Positions 35,032-44,764 of a DNA stretch of 64,000 nucleotides are shown piece after piece (positions within the stretch are counted from its first letter, which is position 1; every line of letters starts with the position of its first letter). The stretch spans positions 124,001 to 188,000 of the forward strand of contig NZ_CP029463.1 of the NCBI RefSeq assembly GCF_003148385.1, written 5' to 3'. The DNA is from Flavobacterium sediminis (GTDB lineage: Bacteria; Bacteroidota; Bacteroidia; Flavobacteriales; Flavobacteriaceae). Under the pieces are notes generated by a model that saw only the letters and a program-made list of their open reading frames with translations, did not search any database and was not told the origin of the DNA. A program made the position numbers and the translations under genes.

Positions 35032-37911
35032 TTAGTAATTGGATATTTGTATAATTACGGTTGTTCCTGTCGGACGACTGAATTCATCGTGTTTATCGAC
35101 TATGGTAACCGAAATGTTTTTATTGTAATTCTTATTCAGTAATTCCACTCGCTTAGCAGTGGCTTTGGTGGCAAAGGACTTGTATTTGTTCTCTTTATTT
35201 TGGGTGGCCTGTCGCCCTACTCCGTTATCATCGATCATGATTTCGAAAAAAGAATCTTTTTCCTGAAAACTGACCTTTATCTTTTTTAGTCCTTTTTTAT
35301 TGCTCAATCCGTGTTTTATGGCATTCTCTATAAATGGCTGTAACAATAAAGATGGTATTTTGAGATCAGAGCCTAACAAATTTTTATCGTACAGTATTTC
35401 GTATTCAAAATCGGTCTCAAATCGTATCTTTTCAAGGAACAAGTATAGCTCTAAAGTTTCTATTTCTTCTTTTAAAAAGATTTCACTTACCTGACTGTGT
35501 TCCAGATACAAACGCATTAAACGGGAGAACTTAACCAGATAGGAACTGGCTAATTTTCGTTCGTTGTGAACAATATAATCCTGTATAGAATTCATTGCGT
35601 TAAAGATAAAATGAGGGTTCATTTGGGAACGCAAATTTTCTAATTGCAATGCGGTTATCTTTTTATCCACGAGTAATTGTGAGATCTCCCGGTTCTTTTT
35701 TTCGATTTTTATTTTGTTGGAAATCGTTACGATCCCATATAAAATTAAGACTAGCAGTACACTTATCATAAAAACAAAACCTTTGGTTTTCCAGAAAGGT
35801 TCATTGACAACCACTTCAATGGAAACTATTTTATTATTGGTCCGGGCTACTTCATCAATATAGAATGGAAAAACTTCAAAGACATAATTTCCGGGCGGAA
35901 TGGATAAGTATTTTACGGAGCGCTCTGCCTCTTCAATTTCCCGCCACGTATTGTCGTAATTTTTCAGTCGGTATTTGTACGATATATTTTCTGCATTATT
36001 AAAAGCATTGGTATTAAATGAAAATTTAATATTGTTCTTTTCGTGTGTTAATTCAATTTTTTTACTAATATCAATTTCCTTATCTAAAACGGTCACTGCT
36101 GTAAAATATGCATCAGGAATTTTTGTTTTTTTTGTACTTAAAAGTTCCTTTTTTATAGAAAATATTTCTTTATTACTGGTGTAAATGATCTTATCCTTAA
36201 AAACTTCCAGAGAAACTATAGAACCGCTGATACCACTGTTCCGTGTATTGTAAAGGGTTTCCTTGAATTTGTCACTCCGATCGATCATTAGCAACCCTTT
36301 TTCAGAAACTATCCAAAGTTCATTCTTATAGGCTTTTAGGAATTTAATTTCTTTAGGTTCAAAATCTTTAAAGCGATAATTAAAAACTTCATTGTTTTTT
36401 AAGTAGTATAGCTTGTTCTGAACTCCGGAAAACCAAATGGTACCGTCATCCGTTTCTGCGATCGAAGTAGCGTTAAATATCTCATTCTTAAATTGCAATA
36501 GCTTTTTTTTGCCACTGCTAAACTTATATACACCACTGGCTGTCGCTATAAAAAAGTCTTGAGTTGTTTTACTGACATGGGCTGTATACGCCCGGGAATC
36601 ATCTACTGTATCTTCCTGAATACGGTTGTACTTTTCGGTATATAAAACCGATTTGTTATACGTTAAATACAATACTTTATCGCCGACAACCTGAATATCT
36701 TTGGCTACATTGAACAGTGAAGTTTTTTGAAACGTATGTTTTTTAAGATCATATATAAAGCTCTCGTTATTATTTACACCGATGTAAACAATATCTTTCT
36801 TCGGATCCACTTCTATGGCTGAAAGAATATTCTTTGTCGGTACTTTCAAAACTTTGGTAATGCCTTTTATTACATCAAAAAACAGCAAATAACCTGAATC
36901 CGTGTAAAAAATAAGTTCTCGGTCATTTTTAGCTTTAGAGCCAACAATATATCCATAGCTTTCATAATTAAAATTATTAGAAAGCAGGTTGATATTGGGC
37001 ACTACTTTTATTCCGTCTTTTAGCGTTGCAAACCAATAGTTGTCTTCTGAATCTTTAAAAAGATGGCTTACTTTATTCTCTTTAAAAAAAGTATTTCTGT
37101 AAACAAAAGAATCTTCTTTATACTCGTATACCTGTGTTCCGTTGTACGTAAATACAAAAACCTTATGATCCACTACCTTTACATTGATCAACCGCTCAAA
37201 AGCTATATCTTCGGGACTATTGATCTTTAAATGACCGGAATCGGTAATCTTAAAGAATTGTCCTTTTGATCTGTTTTCAGCAAATAAAAAACAAGTTGTA
37301 TCTAAAACAAAGAAAACAGGTTTTGAAGAGGAGTTCTCTATTTCTAATTGCGATAGTTGTGTGATCTTATCCGTAGAAAAATCAATTGTAAAGATTCGGC
37401 TTTCATTGTCAATAAAATATCCTTTTTCTCCCGTATAACAAGACGTTAATACTTTTGCGTCACTTATTTTCCGGATGGTCTCTGCATCTGATCTGTAAAT
37501 TCCTTTAGACGAAAACAAATAAACGATATCTTCGCCTTTAACAATAAACTGACTCAACCCTCCTTTCAGAACGGAATTGAAATCCTTATAGAACTGAATA
37601 CTATCGTTCTTTACATAAAAAAACTGTCCGTACAGGTTGTTGAACCATAACTTTCCTTTTTTATCGATTTGAAGATTGAAAACAGTATTTCCTTTTTGTT
37701 CCTCGTTTCTTACTTTTTCAAACTTTCTGCCATCATATTTTAAAAGACCATTCTCAGAAGATATCCATTTTGTTCCGTTCGGAGTCTCAATGATGTCATA
37801 AAACTCATTACTATATTTATTTAACTCATCGCCAAAGTCAAAAACAACCGGATTTTGAGCCGAACCATAAACGCAGAAAAATATAAATAGTATTCTGATG
37901 TAAACATTCAT
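35032..37911 (-). CDS. LytS-type sensor histidine kinase with beta-propeller sensor
   Basis: A 959-aa membrane kinase starting at the ATG 37909-37911 (MNVYIRILFIFF), with a signal peptide ending GSAQ. The periplasmic part (about 20-700) consists of two-component regulator propeller repeats and a Y_Y_Y-like domain (YKYRLKNYDNTWREI). One membrane span lies near 707-730. The cytoplasmic part is a His_kinase/LytS domain with the phosphoacceptor region QMNPHFIFNAMNSI near 765 and the ATPase motif QPFIENAIKHGL near 855. It phosphorylates the adjacent LytTR regulator. The ligand is unknown. Confidence 0.93.
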   Translation of the reverse strand: MNVYIRILFIFFCVYGSAQNPVVFDFGDELNKYSNEFYDIIETPNGTKWISSENGLLKYDGRKFEKVRNEEQKGNTVFNLQIDKKGKLWFNNLYGQFFYVKNDSIQFYKDFNSVLKGGLSQFIVKGEDIVYLFSSKGIYRSDAETIRKISDAKVLTSCYTGEKGYFIDNESRIFTIDFSTDKITQLSQLEIENSSSKPVFFVLDTTCFLFAENRSKGQFFKITDSGHLKINSPEDIAFERLINVKVVDHKVFVFTYNGTQVYEYKEDSFVYRNTFFKENKVSHLFKDSEDNYWFATLKDGIKVVPNINLLSNNFNYESYGYIVGSKAKNDRELIFYTDSGYLLFFDVIKGITKVLKVPTKNILSAIEVDPKKDIVYIGVNNNESFIYDLKKHTFQKTSLFNVAKDIQVVGDKVLYLTYNKSVLYTEKYNRIQEDTVDDSRAYTAHVSKTTQDFFIATASGVYKFSSGKKKLLQFKNEIFNATSIAETDDGTIWFSGVQNKLYYLKNNEVFNYRFKDFEPKEIKFLKAYKNELWIVSEKGLLMIDRSDKFKETLYNTRNSGISGSIVSLEVFKDKIIYTSNKEIFSIKKELLSTKKTKIPDAYFTAVTVLDKEIDISKKIELTHEKNNIKFSFNTNAFNNAENISYKYRLKNYDNTWREIEEAERSVKYLSIPPGNYVFEVFPFYIDEVARTNNKIVSIEVVVNEPFWKTKGFVFMISVLLVLILYGIVTISNKIKIEKKNREISQLLVDKKITALQLENLRSQMNPHFIFNAMNSIQDYIVHNERKLASSYLVKFSRLMRLYLEHSQVSEIFLKEEIETLELYLFLEKIRFETDFEYEILYDKNLLGSDLKIPSLLLQPFIENAIKHGLSNKKGLKKIKVSFQEKDSFFEIMIDDNGVGRQATQNKENKYKSFATKATAKRVELLNKNYNKNISVTIVDKHDEFSRPTGTTVIIQISNY

Positions 37912-38016
37912 ATTCGGTAAAAATACAAATAATAGAAGAATGGCAGATTTTAACTTCTGAAATGAAGTCAAAAACTTCTAAATGAATTAACTTTACCGTT
38001 CTATTCCTGATTTGAA

Positions 38017-39063
38017 ATGAAAGATCTGTTCAGACAACTGGGGGAATCTCCCAAAACCAAACAAAAAGAACAATTCAATACTTTTTCCAATTATGCCAAC
38101 GGAAAGTTTCAGAATATCACAACAACTCCGGCACTCCGGGAAGGTGAAAGCATGCTAAAGGTATTATGGGAATTCTTTAAAAAACATCCGGAAACCGAAC
38201 CGAAATTTCCGATTCCTTCCGTTCGTACCGATCTGAAAGCAATTTCTAAAAACGACGAGGTTTTGGTGTGGTTCGGTCACAGTTCGTATTTCTTTCAGAC
38301 ACATGGAAAAACCTTTTTGGTCGATCCGGTTTTCAGTGGTAATGCTTCGCCCATCCCCGGCTCAGTAAAAGCTTTTAAAGGTGCTGATGATTACAATGCG
38401 GAAGATATGCCGGATATTGATTTTCTACTTATTTCACATGATCATTGGGATCATTTAGATTATCATACGATTCAAAAATTGCAAACCAAAGTAAGCACTG
38501 TGATCTGCGGAATGGGTGTTAAACAGCATTTTGAATACTGGGGCTGGGATCGTAATATGATACATGAAAAAAATTGGTACGAATCTGTTAATCTCGAAAA
38601 CGGATTTTCCATAACCTTAACTCCGGCACGTCATTTTTCAGGGAGGTTATTCACACGGAATATCTCTTTATGGACCTCTTTTGTATTGGAAACACCTTCT
38701 CAAAAACTATTCTTAGGTGGCGACAGTGGCTACGGTCCGCATTTTGATGAGATCGGAGCACAATTCGGTCCTTTTGATCTGGCAATTCTCGAATGCGGAC
38801 AGTATAACGAAAAATGGCCATACATTCATTCCCTTCCGGAAGAGATCATAACGGAAACCAAAGCCTTAAAAGCTCAGTTCGTTTTACCGGTTCATCATTC
38901 CAAATTCAAGTTGGCGCAACACCCTTGGTACGAACCGCTGCAACGGATTACTGAATTAGCCGAAAAAGAAAACTATCCGGTTATTACACCAAAGATAGGC
39001 GAAAAGGTAATTTTGGATCAATTGAGTACCGTTTGGGAAAAATGGTGGGAACAACTACTATAA
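38017..39063 (+). CDS. MBL fold metallo-hydrolase (NAPE-PLD/UlaG-like)
   Basis: A 348-aa metallo-beta-lactamase-fold hydrolase. Metal ligands are H141, H143, D145 and H146 in SHDHWDHLD, then further ligands in PARHFSG, LGGDSGYGPHF and PVHHSKF. The family includes N-acyl phosphatidylethanolamine phospholipase D and UlaG lactonases; the WFGHSSYFF opening fits that group. There is no clear signal peptide, so it is cytosolic or peripheral. The substrate cannot be read from the sequence. It is divergent from the histidine kinase with a 105-bp gap. Confidence 0.9.
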   Translation: MKDLFRQLGESPKTKQKEQFNTFSNYANGKFQNITTTPALREGESMLKVLWEFFKKHPETEPKFPIPSVRTDLKAISKNDEVLVWFGHSSYFFQTHGKTFLVDPVFSGNASPIPGSVKAFKGADDYNAEDMPDIDFLLISHDHWDHLDYHTIQKLQTKVSTVICGMGVKQHFEYWGWDRNMIHEKNWYESVNLENGFSITLTPARHFSGRLFTRNISLWTSFVLETPSQKLFLGGDSGYGPHFDEIGAQFGPFDLAILECGQYNEKWPYIHSLPEEIITETKALKAQFVLPVHHSKFKLAQHPWYEPLQRITELAEKENYPVITPKIGEKVILDQLSTVWEKWWEQLL

Positions 39064-39297
39064 TCCACACAATAACAATAACTTAACACTATTGTCATAC
39101 CCTATAAATTCTACTCAAAAATAAAAACAGGTATTTCTGCCTGTACTCATCTTGTAGCGATTTTCTACTTTTACTATTGAGTATTAGTACCGATACGTAC
39201 TGCTTACTTTAGTCACTGTTATTACCTAAACCGATTTGTGTAACCTTTTACATCATGTAAAACTTTACCTGAGATACAACTCTTAAAACTCAATATT

Positions 39298-41036
39298 ATG
39301 ACAATGACTAAATTTGACACTCCGGCGTATCAGGGAGAAAAAGATTTCCAAAACCAACCTGATAAACTAAAAGAACAATTTTTAGCTTCCTGGAGCAATT
39401 ATGTTAACTATTGCACCATTAATTCTCAAATGGGAAATCCCTGGACCAGCCTTTACGACCATCCCAGAAGTTGGTATTACGACCCGCTGGTAACTCCTGT
39501 TATTCCGGCTTCCAGTAATACCGTTCCGATCCAATGGACTGCCTTTCCGAATCGGATCAATCATTATTTCCAAGGGCTTTTCAGTCATACTTTCGGAGAA
39601 GATGCTACTGATAAACTTCATGAACTGGCCGATATAGGTCCGGATGCTTTTAGTCAAAAATACAATATCACTCTTGATGTTCCCGCTAATCCATGCGATC
39701 CGAACAATACTCAAACAAAATCCTTTGGTCCCAAAGGACCGAGAGGCTGGCAGGACGAATACTGCGAATGGTCAGTAACACGTGATGAGAACGGCAACAT
39801 CACAGCGGTTGACTTTACGCATGAAAATCCTGAATATTGGTTCCATTTATGGCGTGTATCTCCCGATCTGGTATTGTCTCTGTACCAAGAGATCTTAAGC
39901 CAACCAAATATTAAACTGGAAGATCTTTACCTGTATGATGCCAACAATAATCCGGTGATCGTACGCGAAACCGGAAAACCGGCCTATAATCCTATCAACA
40001 AATGGAACAGCGGTTCGGCTACCACAGGTTTAAGCGGTGGTGCTATTCACCTTACCAGTCCGCCGAATTCTTTAGGTGCGGAAATTTATCTGGGGCTGCT
40101 GCCACTATTTTGAGACAAGTGAACGGAACCATTCTCAAAGATGCCAACCAACTTATCTGTGCTTCTCAATACGGACAAATTTACCGCAATAGTGATCCGC
40201 GTATCGGGCAATCGGTAAATTTATTGGTACAAGATCATGATCTATTGATCACGCTTACTAACCCTATTGCTTTATACGGGCAAAAACCCGACCTAAGTAT
40301 GTTTGAAATGCCTGCCAATGCTAATAAAACAATTCAAGATTGTTATACGATCGTCAGAGGATTAGAAAATAATTCCGGTAAGGCTTATTACCCGAACAAT
40401 ATGATCTTACATTCCCGCTTTTTTGTACCGGAAGGTGCTAACTTTACACTAAGCGATATTAAAATAAACGGAGTGCCTATGAAATGGGGTTCTCAAATTG
40501 CAGATACATTTCAGGTACAATTAGCCGGAACCGGTATACCGGCAAGCAGTGGCCAGAAACCTGAAATATTTCCTCCGGTAGCCGATGCTCCTGTTCTTTT
40601 ACCTAATATCCAGTACGTTTTAGATTATGACGTTTTATCGGCTAGCTTATACAATAAGCTCAATTCGCTCTCTAACCTGACTTCCTGCATTACTCAGGTA
40701 GAAGTAGGTAAAACAACAGATAATATTGCCATTCTTACTTATAATGCCACAAAAAACACGCAATTTGATTTTGGTCCCGGTATTACAACAACGATCAATT
40801 CGTATCAGGATTTGGGAAACAATGGACAGTTATTTGTTGTAAGCCTGGAAGTGGACAGTTCTGCTTCAACTGGACAAAAACCACTGGCTTTGTACAATAC
40901 CTCAACTGATCCGAAATATCCTATTGCCGGAGTATTAGAAGTGGTTCCTGCCGGAACTTTACCTACACTAAGTACTAAAAAGAATGCTACGGCTCTTTCA
41001 GAAGCGCAAGTTGAACACTTAAAAGCTATTCTGTAA
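39298..41036 (+). pseudogene. Unrecognised 579-aa protein, frameshifted by one base
   Basis: Two overlapping frames (39298-40113 and 40002-41036) join into one protein if one G is added to the run at 40092-40095: the text then reads AEIYLGAAATILRQVNG with no break. There is no signal peptide. The N-terminal half is Trp/Tyr/Pro-rich (WTSLYDHPRSWYYDP; GPRGWQDEYCEWSVTRDENG); the C-terminal half looks like a beta-rich domain (GTILKDANQLICASQYG; YVLDYDVLSASLYNKL). The family is not recognised. It ends one base before the start of a cytochrome-like lipoprotein gene, so the two are a coupled pair. The break is probably a sequencing or assembly error. Confidence 0.75.
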
Positions 41037-41037
41037 T

Positions 41038-42399
41038 ATGAGAAAAACACTATTATGGGGATTGAGTTTGCTTCTCTTACTAACCTCATGTAAAAAAGAG
41101 AAAAATACGGAAGAAATGACCGAAGTGGCTGCAACACAAGAAATAGAACAGGAAACTATAGATTGCGGTGCTTTCTGTAATCCTCCGGAAGTTTCCTATG
41201 TGCTGCCGGAAGATGCCTGTAACCTGAGTTCACAAAAGACGATGAACTGTTTTGCCTGGAGTAGCTTTTTAGCCCTTAACTGGAAAGCGGGCGGACAAGG
41301 AGTTCCGGATAGTACAGCAACGGCTTCGACCTATGGAACACCCGGCGATTTCAGTCCGACAGTATGGGAAAGCTGTCCAAGTGTTGATGCTATTTTTTCG
41401 GCACAAGGAAAAAGCTTAAAAGCATTGAACCCGCTAACGTCAATTAAACGTATCCATAAGCTAAGTAAGATCGGTTTGTTACTGAATAAAGTAAACAAAA
41501 AATCGCTCAAAGCATCTAAAGACAGTAAACTTGAAGAGATCTTTCAGGCAAAAGGGACCTGGCTTACCGATCAGGGAGGAAATCTGGTATGGTATGAGGT
41601 ACTTGTTGATATGACTGAAGCCGATTTTATCAATGCAAACCAATTGTATACAATGGCTAACTTGAAAAATTATGCTTCCCAACACAATGGTGTTTGGCTG
41701 CCGACAGGTTCAATTGAGTTTAAAGCCGCCTGGAAAGTAGTTCCTGAAAAAGAGGTAGATTCTGTACAGAAGTATTATAAAATGTCTCAGGCTCTAGTTC
41801 CTACTGTAACCGGTTTTGACGCTAATAATCAGCCTATTTACGGAAAATATACACAGCAATACCTTGCGTTGGTAGGTTTGCATATTATTCGTAAAACGTC
41901 TTTAGCTTCACAATTCGTCTGGATGACATTTGAACATGTACATAATGCACCAACAGCCGGTCAGGTTGACAATTCTGTGAATTATAGCTTTTTTAACCCA
42001 AACAGTACGGCTATTCCTAACCAATCGCCTGTGCCGAATAAAGATAGCCTTTCTACTCCTGTACAAGTAGTACGGATCGCTAATAATGCCTTAACTACCG
42101 ATATTCAAACATTAAATGCTCAGGTACAAGATCTGATTCGCCAAAGCAATCCGCAATCGGTATGGCAATATTATCAACTGGTTAATGTGCAATGGCCTCA
42201 GAACCCGGTACAGGACGGAAACAACAATAAACAGATCCCGCTGCAAATGGGAGGTATAACTCCTTCCAATATTGCTAATACAACTATGGAAACCTACGCT
42301 CAAAGTACGCAATGTATGTCGTGCCATCAATACGGCAGCATTAACGGTACACAATACCCTACCGACTATAGTTTTGTGTTCTTACAGGTAAAACAGTAG
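41038..42399 (+). CDS. Lipoprotein with a C-terminal c-type haem motif, function unknown
   Basis: A 453-aa predicted lipoprotein (LLLLLTSC, lipidated C18) with an acidic linker (KKEKNTEEMTE). A Cys-rich start (DCGAFCNPPE; CNLSSQKTMNCFAWSSFLALNWKA) is followed by a mixed domain (about 90-410). The end has one haem c site, C426-M-S-C429-H430, within STQCMSCHQYGS. It therefore likely carries a covalent haem in the periplasm. It starts two bases after the preceding 579-aa protein and ends before a terminator, making a two-gene unit. A redox role is inferred; substrate and partner are unknown. Confidence 0.78.
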   Translation: MRKTLLWGLSLLLLLTSCKKEKNTEEMTEVAATQEIEQETIDCGAFCNPPEVSYVLPEDACNLSSQKTMNCFAWSSFLALNWKAGGQGVPDSTATASTYGTPGDFSPTVWESCPSVDAIFSAQGKSLKALNPLTSIKRIHKLSKIGLLLNKVNKKSLKASKDSKLEEIFQAKGTWLTDQGGNLVWYEVLVDMTEADFINANQLYTMANLKNYASQHNGVWLPTGSIEFKAAWKVVPEKEVDSVQKYYKMSQALVPTVTGFDANNQPIYGKYTQQYLALVGLHIIRKTSLASQFVWMTFEHVHNAPTAGQVDNSVNYSFFNPNSTAIPNQSPVPNKDSLSTPVQVVRIANNALTTDIQTLNAQVQDLIRQSNPQSVWQYYQLVNVQWPQNPVQDGNNNKQIPLQMGGITPSNIANTTMETYAQSTQCMSCHQYGSINGTQYPTDYSFVFLQVKQ

Positions 42400-42453
42400 A
42401 ATACAGGCTATAATTAAAGCAGGCCATAATAGAGGTTTATATTAACTCCTATT

Positions 42454-42487
42454 AAAAAAGGTTGTCTTCTATTGAGACAACCTTTTT
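42454..42487. terminator. Bidirectional terminator
   Basis: Stem aaaaaggttgtct / agacaacctttttat with a six-base loop, between genes ending at 42399 (+) and 42514 (-). Confidence 0.85.
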
Positions 42488-42513
42488 ATTTTAGTCATTA
42501 TCTCCGTAAAATT

Positions 42514-43161
42514 TTATTGTATTACAACTTTTTCTCCTAAAAACTTGGGTTTTACATTAAATAGAAAATCGATAAAAACTTTATCTCTTGCTAAAAACTC
42601 CCTTAACTGTGTCTTAAATCCTGCATAAGCATTCACGTCTTTTGCATTAAAAGCAATAGCTTTTATTCCGTAATGTTCCGCAATATAAACGGCTCTTTCG
42701 TTGTGAAATTGCTGAGACACAATAATGATCTGATCCTGACCGAATATCTCTTTGCACCTTACGACGGAATCCAATGTTCTAAAGCCTGCAAAATCCAAAT
42801 AGATCCGTTCTTCCGGAACACCTCTGTTCATCAGTTCCTGCTTCATATCTTCCGGTTCGTTATAATCTGCACGACTGTTGTCGCCACTTATGATCACATT
42901 TTTGATCTTTCCTGCTTGATACAAGGCTACAACAGCTTCAATTCTATTAAAGAAATAAGCATTGGGTTGACCACTTTTTAGTGTTTTACCGGTTCCCAAT
43001 AACAGGGCTGTTTGTGTCTCCGGAACTTCCGAAACAGAACCATACACTTTAGGAGCTGCCTCCCTTTGAATCGTTTTATAGGCTACTACAGTACAAATTA
43101 CAAATAGTAAGACTAAAAAGCCTAAATATCGTTTTTTTGCTTTGATCTTTTTTCCGAACAT
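42514..43161 (-). CDS. SanA/YdcF-like (DUF218) membrane protein
   Basis: A 215-aa inner-membrane protein with one N-terminal membrane span (about 11-28) and a periplasmic DUF218 domain: ALLLGTGKTLKSGQPN, AVALYQAGKIKNVIISGDN, DFAGFRTLDSVVRCKEIFG, IIVSQQFHNERAVYIAEHYG. This pattern is that of SanA, which affects envelope permeability (vancomycin exclusion) in E. coli; its chemistry is not known. Divergent from the thioesterase gene. Confidence 0.9.
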   Translation of the reverse strand: MFGKKIKAKKRYLGFLVLLFVICTVVAYKTIQREAAPKVYGSVSEVPETQTALLLGTGKTLKSGQPNAYFFNRIEAVVALYQAGKIKNVIISGDNSRADYNEPEDMKQELMNRGVPEERIYLDFAGFRTLDSVVRCKEIFGQDQIIIVSQQFHNERAVYIAEHYGIKAIAFNAKDVNAYAGFKTQLREFLARDKVFIDFLFNVKPKFLGEKVVIQ

Positions 43162-43257
43162 CGATCGTTTATTTAATAAGTCTACAAATTAACCTAATTT
43201 TTGTCTATTTGTAAACCAATGAGTACCTTTATTCGCTCAATTGATAAAATATTTTGT

Positions 43258-43713
43258 ATGTCAAAAGCGATCCAAGACTTATATCCTGATAATTTAGCCC
43301 ATTGCTACGGCTGCGGTAAAAATAACCCTGATGGCTATCAGCTTAAAACCTATTTAGTAGGTGATGAAACTATAGCTCATTTTACACCGGAAGAAAAATA
43401 TACTTCTATTCCGGGAAATGTTTACGGCGGTTTGATCGCTTCGCTCTTAGATTGTCACGGCACCGGATCGGCTGCTGCTTTTGCCTGTCAGGCAGAAGGC
43501 ATTTCTTTAGAAGAAGCTCCTATACCGGTTCGTTGTGTAACAGCTTCCTTAAAAGTTGATTTCAAAGCATTGACTCCTATGGGTGTTGAATTAGAACTGA
43601 AAGGTAAACTCCGAAGTATAGAAGGAAGAAAGATCTGGGTCGATATGACGCTGAGTGCCAACGGTACGGTTTGTGCCACAGGAGAAATTCTGGCAATCCG
43701 GTTAAAGGATTAG
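43258..43713 (+). CDS. PaaI family thioesterase (hotdog fold)
   Basis: A 151-aa protein starting at the ATG 43258-43260 (MSKAIQDLYPDNL); earlier starts at 43219 or 43201 add non-homologous text. A CYGCGKNNPDG motif near the N-terminus and YTSIPGNVYGGLIASLLDCHGTGSAAA are typical of PaaI-like 4HBT thioesterases, with the long hotdog helix following the GGxxA segment. It likely hydrolyses an acyl-CoA; the substrate is unknown. It overlaps the end of the convergent gene at 43710 by four bases. Confidence 0.88.
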   Translation: MSKAIQDLYPDNLAHCYGCGKNNPDGYQLKTYLVGDETIAHFTPEEKYTSIPGNVYGGLIASLLDCHGTGSAAAFACQAEGISLEEAPIPVRCVTASLKVDFKALTPMGVELELKGKLRSIEGRKIWVDMTLSANGTVCATGEILAIRLKD

Positions 43714-44267
43714 TAATACAACCGGAATCCCAGACTTTTGCACAAGGCATAACGCTGTCGGAATAATTCTTCCACTAATTCCGTAACCTCGTCGTATTCC
43801 TGATACAGTGCGAAGAACAAATTGTCCAGCACCGTACTCAATACAGGAACGGCATTACCATAGCCGGAAATGGCTTTGGCTCCGGTTACGTCTAAGAAAT
43901 ATTGGAAGGATTCTTCTTCCAGGTCTAATTGCATGGTGTTGGCAAAATGGACGATCTTTCCGGTGAGCTTTCCCTCGAAAAATTCGGCGATCTCTTCCAG
44001 TGTATAATAGTAATGGTCTAACGTAATTTGGTTGCCTCTTCCTTCGAACACGAGATACAAAATAGAATAGTCTTTAAAATGGCGGTCTTCGTATAACAGA
44101 GTGCTTAAACTTTCTTCTAATCCTTCTAAACTGTCGCACGTCTTATAGACATTGGTTACTCCGTAATGTGACGCTAGATTTTCTAACGAAGGTAAAATTA
44201 AACTTTTATTAGGTACTGAAATATCGGCAACGCCTTCGAGGCAATAGAGGTAGTGGTTGTCGTTCAT
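43710..44267 (-). CDS. DUF6642-like hypothetical protein
   Basis: A 185-aa acidic cytosolic protein. It resembles the family I know as DUF6642 (YCLEGVADISVPNKSLILPSLENLA; LYLVFEGRGNQITL), with no known function. The alternating strands and helices suggest an alpha/beta Rossmann-like or caspase-like core; I see no catalytic His-Cys pair. A -7 box TATGTTTG lies on the minus strand at 44299-44306, 32 bp before the start, without a well-spaced TTG. Confidence 0.72.
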   Translation of the reverse strand: MNDNHYLYCLEGVADISVPNKSLILPSLENLASHYGVTNVYKTCDSLEGLEESLSTLLYEDRHFKDYSILYLVFEGRGNQITLDHYYYTLEEIAEFFEGKLTGKIVHFANTMQLDLEEESFQYFLDVTGAKAISGYGNAVPVLSTVLDNLFFALYQEYDEVTELVEELFRQRYALCKSLGFRLYY

Positions 44268-44326
44268 AAAAAACTTCTCAGGAAATTAATTGGCTGTCCA
44301 AACATACATAAAACATTTGTTTTTTA

Positions 44327-44676
44327 CTATTCCAATTGGATTTCCTCTTCTTTTTTAACAATGATCTCAGGAGAGCCTTTGTATAGTTTTACTTTTCCCG
44401 TTACACATATTTCCTTATTCTTGAGAAAAGTTTCCGGAACATAGCTAAAATTCGTCAAATTCTGAGCAAAGATAACTACAGTAAAAGTTTGTTCCGGATA
44501 GGGTTTACCGAAATTCAACATGATCGTGTTGTTCTTTGTTTTAAATGTCCCTGCACTTTTGCACATATTGTTACGGTTTGCCCTTCGTATTGAATTACAC
44601 TATCAAGCAGGATTACATTTTGTTCTTGGAAGTTTAGCCCTATTACAAATACGATCAAACAATATATTTTTGTCAT
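44327..44676 (-). pseudogene. Small secreted OB-fold-like protein, frameshifted
   Basis: Two frames join into one 116-aa protein if one G (C on the plus strand) is added to the run at 44549-44551: VTICAKVQG then continues as TFKTKNNTIMLNFGKPYPEQTF. The start is the ATG 44674-44676 (MTKIYCLIVFVIGLN), a signal peptide. The mature part has the look of an OB-fold nucleic-acid/ligand-binding domain (YEGQTVTICAKVQG; GKVKLYKGSPEIIVKKEEEI). Known OB-fold proteins of this size are common in Bacteroidetes; function unassigned. The break is probably an assembly artefact. Confidence 0.65.
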
Positions 44677-44764
44677 ATTACTTATAATCAACTTCTTTTT
44701 CTTTTAATACTAATTTATAGCTAATTTTAATAGTGCCTTTCTACAGATTATTCATCTCTCATTT

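Noticed and set aside
7703..44551. Programmed ribosomal frameshifting in the three broken genes
   Set aside because: No slippery heptamer plus structure was seen and all three need the same one-G repair, which fits sequencing error better.
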